Assembly: GCA_036259875.1 (NCBI GenBank)
Contig: DATAAZ010000075.1
Coordinates: 1-64,000, forward strand
Source: DATAAZ01 sp036259875
GTDB lineage: Bacteria; Actinomycetota; Thermoleophilia; Gaiellales; Gaiellaceae
Length of the DNA stretch: 64,000 nucleotides
Direction: 5' to 3'
In this document: positions 58,509-64,000 of the stretch, in pieces
Position numbering within the stretch: position 1 is the first letter of the stretch
Layout: every line of letters starts with the position of its first letter
The notes under the pieces: model-generated
Database searches by the model: none
Told to the model about the DNA's origin: nothing
The model's input: only the letters and a program-made list of their open reading frames with translations
Translations under genes and position numbers: made by a program

Positions 58509-59917
58509 ACCGCTTCGACGCCGTCATCCTCGGCGCCGGGCCGGGCGGTGAGGTCGCCCTCAACACGCTCCTGAAGGCAGGCCTTCGGGTGGCGCTCGTC
58601 GAGGAGAACGTGATCGGGGGCGAGTGCTCGAACTGGGGCTGCATCCCGACGAAGACGCTGCTTCGCCCGCCGGAGCTGAAAGGCAAGTGCGAGCGGGCGG
58701 CGGGCGTAGGGGCGCCGGTTCTCGACTTTCCCCGCCTTGCGGCGTATCGCGACTACATGGTTTCGAGCCACGACGACTCGAGCCGGGTCGCGCGGTACGA
58801 GGAGCGAGGTGCGACCGTCGTCAAGGAGCGCGGCAGACTCGCCGGCCCCGGCCGCGTCGAGGCGAACGGCCGCGTCGTCGAGACGGACGCCGTCATCGTC
58901 GCGACGGGGGCCGAGGCGGTCGTCCCGCCCATCCCGGGCCTCGCCGAGGCGGGCTACTGGACGAACCGCGAGGCGACCGACCTGACCGAGATCCCCGCAA
59001 GCGCGGTCGTGATCGGCGGCGGGCCCGTCGGGATCGAGCTGGCGCAGTTCCTCGCCCGCTTCGGTAGCCGCGTCACGATCGTCCAAGGGGCCGAGCGGCT
59101 CGCGGAACGGGAGGACGAGCGGATCGGCGAGATCCTCGCCGAGCTCCTCGCCGACGATGGGATCGAGCTTCGGCTCGGCGTCCAAGCGTCGGCCGTCCGC
59201 CTCGAAGGCAGCGAGCGCGTCGTGGTGCTCGGCGACGGCTCCGAGGCGCGCGGCGAGGTGTTGATCGTCGCGACGGGCCGGCGACCGCGCACGCGCGACA
59301 TCGGCCTCGAGACCGTCGGGATCGAGCCCGGTCGGCGCGGCATCGAGATCGACGACCGCTGCCGCGCGGGCGAGGGCGTCTGGGCGATCGGGGACTGCAC
59401 CGTCCGCGGCGGCTTTACCCACGTCGCCAAGTACCAGGCGCGGATCGCGGCCGCGAGCATCCTCGGGCACGAGGACGTGAAGGCCGACTACCGGGCCGTC
59501 CCGCGGGTCACGTTCACGAACCCCGAGGTCGCCGCGGTCGGCGTCTCCGAGGCGGACGCGCGCACGGCGGGGCTCGACGTCGTCGCCGCGACGATCGAGC
59601 TGCCGACGACGATCGCGCGGCCGTACACGTTCGAGGAGCACCCGACCGGGACGTTCGGCGTCGTCGTCGACCGCTCGCGCGGCGTGCTCGTCGGCGCCTG
59701 GGCGGTCGCGCCTCTCGCGAGCGAGTGGATTCACCAGGCGGTGCTCGCGATTCGTGCGGAGATTCCGACCTGGGTGCTTCGGGATACGATCGCGCAGTTC
59801 CCGTCCTTTTCCGAAGCGTTCGGCGCGGCGCTCCGGATGCTTCCGGACGCGATCGGGACGACGATGGACCACCGCGCGCACCCGATGATCGAGGGCGCGC
59901 TGGCCGAAGCTCGCTGA
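58505..59917 (+). CDS. dihydrolipoamide-dehydrogenase-like disulfide oxidoreductase
   Basis: 470 residues: FAD motif VILGAGPGGEVA, redox disulfide GGECSNWGCIPTK (C41, C46), NAD motif VIGGGPVGIELAQ, WAIGDCT, and a dimerisation domain. The C-terminal His-Glu dyad is changed: the usual HPTLSE is HPMIEG, moving Glu by one position. It is not next to any 2-oxoacid dehydrogenase genes, so the partner may be mycothiol, lipoate or a metal-type substrate. ATG overlaps the previous stop. Confidence 0.82.
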   Translation: MNRFDAVILGAGPGGEVALNTLLKAGLRVALVEENVIGGECSNWGCIPTKTLLRPPELKGKCERAAGVGAPVLDFPRLAAYRDYMVSSHDDSSRVARYEERGATVVKERGRLAGPGRVEANGRVVETDAVIVATGAEAVVPPIPGLAEAGYWTNREATDLTEIPASAVVIGGGPVGIELAQFLARFGSRVTIVQGAERLAEREDERIGEILAELLADDGIELRLGVQASAVRLEGSERVVVLGDGSEARGEVLIVATGRRPRTRDIGLETVGIEPGRRGIEIDDRCRAGEGVWAIGDCTVRGGFTHVAKYQARIAAASILGHEDVKADYRAVPRVTFTNPEVAAVGVSEADARTAGLDVVAATIELPTTIARPYTFEEHPTGTFGVVVDRSRGVLVGAWAVAPLASEWIHQAVLAIRAEIPTWVLRDTIAQFPSFSEAFGAALRMLPDAIGTTMDHRAHPMIEGALAEAR

Positions 59918-59918
59918 G

Positions 59919-61955
59919 ATGGGTGAGCAGGTCAGCATTCTCGACGGCGCCACGTTCGTCGTCAGCGACCGCCGCGGGGACGTGAAGGCGAGCCCCGACG
60001 AGGTCGCGGGCCTTTTCCACCGCGATACGCGTTTCCTGTCGCGCTGGCGGCTCTTGGTCGACGGCCGGCAGCCCGACGTGCTCGCTGTCGAGCGGACGAA
60101 GTACTTCGCGGCGCAGTTCTTCCTCTACCCGCCGACGGGGACGATCTACGAGAATCCGTACCTCTCCGTGATCCGGAAGCGCAAGGTCGGCGACGGCTTT
60201 CACGAGGACGTCGCGCTCCTGAACCACGACCCGAAGCCGCGCACGGTCGAGCTTCGGATCGAGGCAGGCGCCGACTTCGCCGACCTCTTCGAGGTCAAGG
60301 ACGCGCTCGCGAAGAAGGGCGAACTCTACCGCGAGGTGCGCGGCGAGACGCTCGTACTCGGCTACCGGCGCGACGATTTCTCCCGCGAGACGCGGATCGC
60401 CGCGAGCGAACCCGCCGAGGTTCGCGAGGACGGCTTCGTCTTCCGCGTCGAGGTCCCTGCGCAAGGCGAGTGGGCGACCTGCATCGACGTCGTTCCGGTG
60501 ACGGAGGCGCCTGATGCGCCGGCACCCGTGCGCCACGGCCACGGCGCCGACGAGGCGCGGCCGCAGATGCCGGTCTCGCTCGAGGAGTGGCTCGAGGAGG
60601 CGCCCGAGCTCGAGTCCGACTCGGACGCGCTGGAGCACATCTACCGGCAGAGTCTCGTCGACCTCGCGGCGCTCCGGTTCTACTCGCTCCTCTTCCCGGG
60701 CGAGTCGCTCCCGGCCGCCGGACTGCCGTGGTTCATGACGATCTTCGGGCGGGACAGCCTCATCACGAGCTACCAGACGCTTCCGTTCACACCCGATCTC
60801 GCGCGCACCGCCCTTCGCGTGCTCGCGGCTCGCCAGGGAACGAAGGTGGACGACTTCCGCGACGAGGAGCCGGGCAAGATCCTCCACGAGATCCGCTTCG
60901 GGGAGCTGACGCATTTCGGCGAGCGGCCCCACTCGCCGTACTTCGGCGCGGCGGACACGACGCCGCTCTTCCTCGTCGTCCTCGACGAGTACCACCGCTG
61001 GACGGGCGACGGCGACCTCGTGCATGAGCTCGAGCCGAACGCCCGCGCGGCGCTCGCGTGGATCGGGCGCTACGGCGACCGAGACGGCGACGGCTACGTC
61101 GAGTACGAGCGGCGGAATTCCGAGACCGGCCTCGAGAACCAGTGCTGGAAGGACTCGTGGAACTCGATCGTGTGGAACGACGGGACGCTCGCGAAGCTCC
61201 CGCGCGCGACGTGCGAGATCCAGGGGCTCGTCTACGACGCGAAAATGCGTTCCGCCCGGCTCGCGCGCGACGTCTGGGGCGACGAGGGGCTCGCGGCGCA
61301 GCTCGAACGCGAAGCGGCCGACCTGAAGCGCCGATTCAACGAAGACTTCTGGATCGAGAAGCGCCGGTTCTTCGCCGTCGCGCTCGACGGTGACAAGCGC
61401 CCGGTCGACACGCTCACCTCGAACATCGGGCACCTGCTTTGGAGCGGGATCGTGGCCGACGACAAGGCGGAGGCGATCGCCGACCACCTCCTCGGCGACA
61501 AGCTCTTCTCCGGCTGGGGCGTCCGGACGATGGCCGATGGCGAGGGGCCGTACAACCCGATCGAGTACCACAACGGGACGGTCTGGCCGCACGACAACTC
61601 CTTCATCGCCGCGGGCCTCGCCCGCTACGGCTACGGCGAGGAGGCGGCGCGGGTCGCCGCAGGCATCCTCCAGGCCGCGGCGTTCTTCGACTACCGCCTT
61701 CCCGAGACGTTCGCGGGGTACCAGCGCGAGCGGACGGAGTTCCCGGTCGAGTACCCGAGTGCCTGCAGCCCACAGGCGTGGGCGACGGGCGCACCGCTGC
61801 TGCTCCTGCGCGTGCTCCTCGGCCTCGAGCCCGACGGCGAGACGGTCGCAGCCTCGCCAATGCTTCCCGACGGAATCGAGCGGATCGAGCTTCGCGGCGT
61901 TCACACCGCGTCGGGCCCGGCGGACGCGCTCGCCGAGCGCGAGGTGTCTCTCTAG
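59919..61955 (+). CDS. amylo-alpha-1,6-glucosidase-like glycosidase
   Basis: 678 residues. An N-terminal glycogen-debranching N domain (FVVSDRRGDVKASPDEVAGL, then FHRDTRFLSRWRLLVDG) precedes an (alpha/alpha)6 barrel with WFMTIFGRDSLITS, QCWKDSWNSI, NIGHLLWSGI and EYHNGTVWPHDNSFIA, matching the GH63/GDE_C-type clan. It would cleave alpha-glucosides in the cytoplasm. It is one base past the preceding stop and its own stop overlaps the next GTG. Confidence 0.82.
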   Translation: MGEQVSILDGATFVVSDRRGDVKASPDEVAGLFHRDTRFLSRWRLLVDGRQPDVLAVERTKYFAAQFFLYPPTGTIYENPYLSVIRKRKVGDGFHEDVALLNHDPKPRTVELRIEAGADFADLFEVKDALAKKGELYREVRGETLVLGYRRDDFSRETRIAASEPAEVREDGFVFRVEVPAQGEWATCIDVVPVTEAPDAPAPVRHGHGADEARPQMPVSLEEWLEEAPELESDSDALEHIYRQSLVDLAALRFYSLLFPGESLPAAGLPWFMTIFGRDSLITSYQTLPFTPDLARTALRVLAARQGTKVDDFRDEEPGKILHEIRFGELTHFGERPHSPYFGAADTTPLFLVVLDEYHRWTGDGDLVHELEPNARAALAWIGRYGDRDGDGYVEYERRNSETGLENQCWKDSWNSIVWNDGTLAKLPRATCEIQGLVYDAKMRSARLARDVWGDEGLAAQLEREAADLKRRFNEDFWIEKRRFFAVALDGDKRPVDTLTSNIGHLLWSGIVADDKAEAIADHLLGDKLFSGWGVRTMADGEGPYNPIEYHNGTVWPHDNSFIAAGLARYGYGEEAARVAAGILQAAAFFDYRLPETFAGYQRERTEFPVEYPSACSPQAWATGAPLLLLRVLLGLEPDGETVAASPMLPDGIERIELRGVHTASGPADALAEREVSL

Positions 61956-62557
61956 TGTCCTTCGTCTCTCGCGGCTTCCGCGGTCGCCGGCGCGACGATG
62001 CACCGCCCGGCCGGCTGCCGCCGGGCCAGTACCTGACCACGGACTTCCCCGTTCTCTCCGCAGGCCCGACCCCGCGCGCAGCGCTCGCCGAGTGGACGTT
62101 CACGATCGAGGGCGGCTCGGAGGCGGTGACGTGGACGTGGGACGAGTTCCGCGCGCTCCCGAGCGAGACGGTCACGGTCGACATCCACTGCGTCACCCGC
62201 TGGTCGAAGCTCGACACGACGTGGGAGGGCGTCTCGGTGGACACGCTCCTCGAGGCGGTGGACCACGAAGCCGCGTACGTTCTCGCGTTCTGCGACGGTG
62301 GCTACACGACGAACCTGCCGCTCGAGGACGTGACGGACGGCAAGGCGTGGATTGCGTTCGCCTACGACGGCGAGCCGCTCGACCCCGAGCACGGCGGCCC
62401 CGCTCGGCTGCTCGTTCCACACCTCTACTTCTGGAAGAGCGCGAAGTGGGTGCGCGGCCTGCGGCTCCTCGACGAGGATGAGCCAGGTTTTTGGGAGACA
62501 AACGGGTATCACCTGCGCGGCGACCCGTGGCGGGAACAGCGCTACTGGGGCGACTAG
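61955..62557 (+). CDS. molybdopterin-dependent oxidoreductase (sulfite-oxidase family)
   Basis: 200 residues of the YedY/sulfite-oxidase molybdopterin domain without a heme domain or Tat signal. The Mo-ligand Cys is in VDIHCVTRWSKLDTTWEG (C79), followed by LAFCDGGYTTNLPLED, PHLYFWKSAKWVRGL and WETNGYHLRGDPW. It is short for the family but matches a group of small cytoplasmic members. It is probably a reductase or oxidase paired with the flavin reductase that follows. GTG overlaps the previous stop by one base. Confidence 0.85.
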   Translation: MSFVSRGFRGRRRDDAPPGRLPPGQYLTTDFPVLSAGPTPRAALAEWTFTIEGGSEAVTWTWDEFRALPSETVTVDIHCVTRWSKLDTTWEGVSVDTLLEAVDHEAAYVLAFCDGGYTTNLPLEDVTDGKAWIAFAYDGEPLDPEHGGPARLLVPHLYFWKSAKWVRGLRLLDEDEPGFWETNGYHLRGDPWREQRYWGD

Positions 62558-62569
62558 CGCCCCATCCAG

Positions 62570-62697
62570 CGATGCCCGTCGGGCCCCGGCCCGCGATGAC
62601 GCTGCGCCAGAGCCCATCCTCGCCCTTGTCAAGGCGTCCAGCCTTGCCCGCGGGCGGGTGCGAACTCTGGCTTAGTTGCGACCCATGACCTCGACAG
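62570..62697 (+). ncRNA. candidate structured leader RNA, copy B
   Basis: Second copy of the element at 54880-55010. Predicted stems: P1 62592-62597/62675-62680 (with GU pairs), P2 GCCAGAG/CTCTGGC 62606-62612/62665-62671, P3 CTCGCCC/GGGCGGG 62619-62625/62652-62658, P4 AAGGC/GCCTT 62631-62635/62641-62645. It fills the gap between the molybdopterin enzyme and its flavin reductase. P2 and P4 are identical to copy A; P1 and P3 pair with changed bases. Confidence 0.55.
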
Positions 62698-62714
62698 ACC
62701 CATGACCTCGACAG
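62681..62714 (+). repeat. 17-bp tandem duplication at a start codon
   Basis: ACCCATGACCTCGACAG is present at 62681-62697 and again at 62698-62714. The first ATG (62685) opens only a 6-codon frame; the second (62702) starts the flavin reductase. Copy A has a single related block, so the duplication is specific to this copy. Confidence 0.85.
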
Positions 62715-63460
62715 CATCACGGGAAGCGGCACGCACCTCCGCGTGGCAGGTCGCGGAGGTGGTCGACACGACCTTCGAGACGCCCCGCGTGCGCACGCTC
62801 GTGCTCGAGGCGGGCGCGTGGCCCGGCCACCGAGCCGGCCAGCACCTGGACGTGCGACTCACGGCCGAGGACGGCTACCAGGCGCAGCGGAGCTACTCGC
62901 TCGCCTCGGCGCCGGGCGACGCACCGGCGATCACGGTCGAGCGCCTCGACGACGGCGAGGTCTCCCCCTACCTCGTCGACGAGCTGCGGCCGGGTGACCG
63001 GTTCGAGATCCGCGGCCCGATCGGCGGCCACTTCGTGTGGGACGCGGCTGACGGAGGGCGCATCTTCCTCGCGGCAGGCGGTTCGGGCATCGTCCCGCTC
63101 ATGGCGATGGTCCGCCATCGAGCACGGAGCGCAAGCGACACCCGGATGCGGCTCCTCTACTCGTCGCGTTCGTGGGACGACGTGATCTACCGCGACGAGC
63201 TCGGCGAGCTGGCCGAGCGCGGCGACGGGCTCGACGTCGTGCACACGCTGACCCGCTCGCGGCCGCCCGGGTGGGCGGGACATCGGCGGCGTGTCGACCG
63301 CGAGCTCCTGGGCGAGGTCGCGTGGCCTGCCGAGGACGACGCGCACGCATTCGTCTGCGGGCCGACCGCGTTCGTCGAGAGGGTCGCATCGGGGCTGGTC
63401 GAGCTCGGGTACGCGCCTGAGTTCGTGAAGACCGAGCGGTTCGGTCCGACGGGAGGATGA
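62702..63460 (+). CDS. ferredoxin-NADP+ reductase-like flavoprotein
   Basis: 252 residues: FAD-binding RSYSLAS (63-69), GGHFVWD, NAD(P)-binding AAGGSGIVPLMAM, FVCGPTAFVE and a terminal TERFGPTGG. There is no [2Fe-2S] domain. In other bacteria such proteins neighbour small sulfite-oxidase-type molybdoenzymes and probably pass electrons to or from them. The ATG at 62702 lies in the second 17-bp repeat; no strong ribosome site is seen. Confidence 0.85.
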   Translation: MTSTASREAARTSAWQVAEVVDTTFETPRVRTLVLEAGAWPGHRAGQHLDVRLTAEDGYQAQRSYSLASAPGDAPAITVERLDDGEVSPYLVDELRPGDRFEIRGPIGGHFVWDAADGGRIFLAAGGSGIVPLMAMVRHRARSASDTRMRLLYSSRSWDDVIYRDELGELAERGDGLDVVHTLTRSRPPGWAGHRRRVDRELLGEVAWPAEDDAHAFVCGPTAFVERVASGLVELGYAPEFVKTERFGPTGG

Positions 63461-63461
63461 G

Positions 63462-63749
63462 GTGAGAGCGGGCGAGACGAGGCTGGACGGGAACGCGATC
63501 GGCGGCCTCCTGCTCGAGCTCTTCGGCAGGGAGATGACGATCGCCGTCACGACGTGCCGCGCGTGCGGGGCACGTGGCGAGATCGCCCGGCTCGAGGTCT
63601 ATGTCCGCTGCCCGGGGACCGTCGTGCGCTGCCCTGTCTGCGGCGCGGTCCTCATGCGGTTCGTCGAGGGAGGCGAGCGCATCTGGGTCGATTTCGGCGG
63701 AGTACGATCGCTCGAGATCGACAGGCCGCCCGGGCGGCGAGAACGTTGA
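63462..63749 (+). CDS. DUF6510-like zinc-ribbon protein
   Basis: 95 residues with an N-terminal helix (LDGNAIGGLLLELFGREMT) and a four-Cys zinc ribbon: CRACGARGE and CPVCGAVL. Short proteins of this design typically follow the molybdoenzyme-flavin reductase pair, so it is probably an accessory or electron-transfer partner. GTG starts two bases after the flavin reductase gene. Confidence 0.7.
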   Translation: MRAGETRLDGNAIGGLLLELFGREMTIAVTTCRACGARGEIARLEVYVRCPGTVVRCPVCGAVLMRFVEGGERIWVDFGGVRSLEIDRPPGRRER

Positions 63750-64000
63750 ATCGCCCCCGCCTCACCATTCTCGCCGTCGTCGTCCTCGTGCTCGGGGTTT
63801 CCGCATGCGGCGGCGACGACGGATCTGCGCCGCAGCAGGCGGCCGAACCGGCTGGCCCGACCGCGAGCCCGCCGCCGCCCGGAGCGGGCGAGGAGACGAC
63901 TGCGGGGGCGACCGACACGCACGTGAGCGCCACGACCCCGTCCGCTGCCGCCCTGGCGCGTCGCCCTGCCGGGACTGAAGGGCTTCGCGTGCCCGCCAGG
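63746..64000 (+). CDS. lipoprotein, cut by the window end
   Basis: A TTG start overlaps the previous stop (TTGA). It is followed by a lipoprotein signal (RLTILAVVVLVLGVSACGG, lipobox VSAC) and a Pro/Ala/Thr-rich linker. The frame is open to 64000, so only the first 85 codons are visible. Function unknown. Confidence 0.65.
   Translation, partial: MNRPRLTILAVVVLVLGVSACGGDDGSAPQQAAEPAGPTASPPPPGAGEETTAGATDTHVSATTPSAAALARRPAGTEGLRVPAR

Noticed and set aside
1..64000. CRISPR arrays, rRNA genes, insertion-sequence transposases, phage modules
   Set aside because: Scanned for regularly spaced repeats, conserved rRNA stretches and transposase or integrase motifs; none found. The only repeats are those listed.

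Overview
The window is very GC-rich, gene-dense bacterial DNA with many 1-4 base gene overlaps, GTG/TTG starts and little spacer. WhiA, coenzyme F420 genes (NADPH:F420 reductase, CofE), several ECF sigma factors, a zinc-finger anti-sigma factor and a UvrC-WhiA-glycolysis arrangement point to Actinomycetota. The archaeal-type fructose-bisphosphate aldolase/phosphatase and the overall gene set suggest a deep branch such as Thermoleophilia; the class is an inference. Many genes carry a TAnnnT -10-like hexamer only 6-12 bases before the start codon, which suggests widespread leaderless transcription. Layout. 1-2 kb: F420 genes and a DedA membrane protein. 2-6.5 kb: two overlapping fusion genes on the minus strand, glycosyltransferase-UDP-galactopyranose mutase and GH1-RmlD, a likely cell-surface sugar module. 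6.6-9.1 kb: small ORFs, tRNA-Leu(CAG) and poorly coding spacer. 9.1-12.3 kb: membrane proteins and a lysyl-oxidase-like protein. 12.4-22.9 kb: coproheme decarboxylase, sirtuin, UvrC, VOC protein, a membrane protein with a cupredoxin, a DUF4242 protein, proline-degradation dehydrogenase, alkyltransferase, WhiA and a glycosyltransferase. 23.2-27.7 kb: gap-pgk-tpiA-gpmI. 27.7-35.6 kb: sigma factor, Ser/Thr kinase operon, M48 protease, ArgS with an unusual HIGH motif, and the FBP aldolase/phosphatase. 35.7-38.2 kb: a Flp pilin, then tRNA-Gly(CCC) followed by a 2.19-kb island flanked by a 43-base duplication of the tRNA 3' end; it carries one foreign-looking gene and a frameshifted secreted-protein pseudogene but no integrase. 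38.2-46.5 kb, minus strand: ATP-grasp, M24-like, GH15, MalT-like regulator, an amidohydrolase remnant, ECF sigma, two small conserved proteins and anti-sigma. 46.6-49.4 kb: antiporter, nucleotidyltransferase and ZIP transporter. 49.5-64 kb: a plus-strand accessory oxidation cluster (SDR, cyclase-family hydrolase, GMC oxidoreductase, two SMP-30 proteins, a HbpS-HbpS-cupin fusion, redoxin, DM13 protein, disulfide oxidoreductase, glycogen-debranching-like glucosidase, molybdopterin enzyme, flavin reductase, zinc-ribbon protein). Working together: the central-carbon genes cover lower glycolysis and gluconeogenesis, and the last 14 kb look like periplasmic or cytoplasmic oxidation of sugars, polyols or lactones coupled to redox carriers. 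The most interesting undescribed item is a pair of related intergenic sequences (54880-55010 and 62570-62697, about 80% alike by hand alignment) with the same four-helix fold and compensated stems. They sit directly upstream of two genes of this cluster and are a candidate cis-regulatory RNA.
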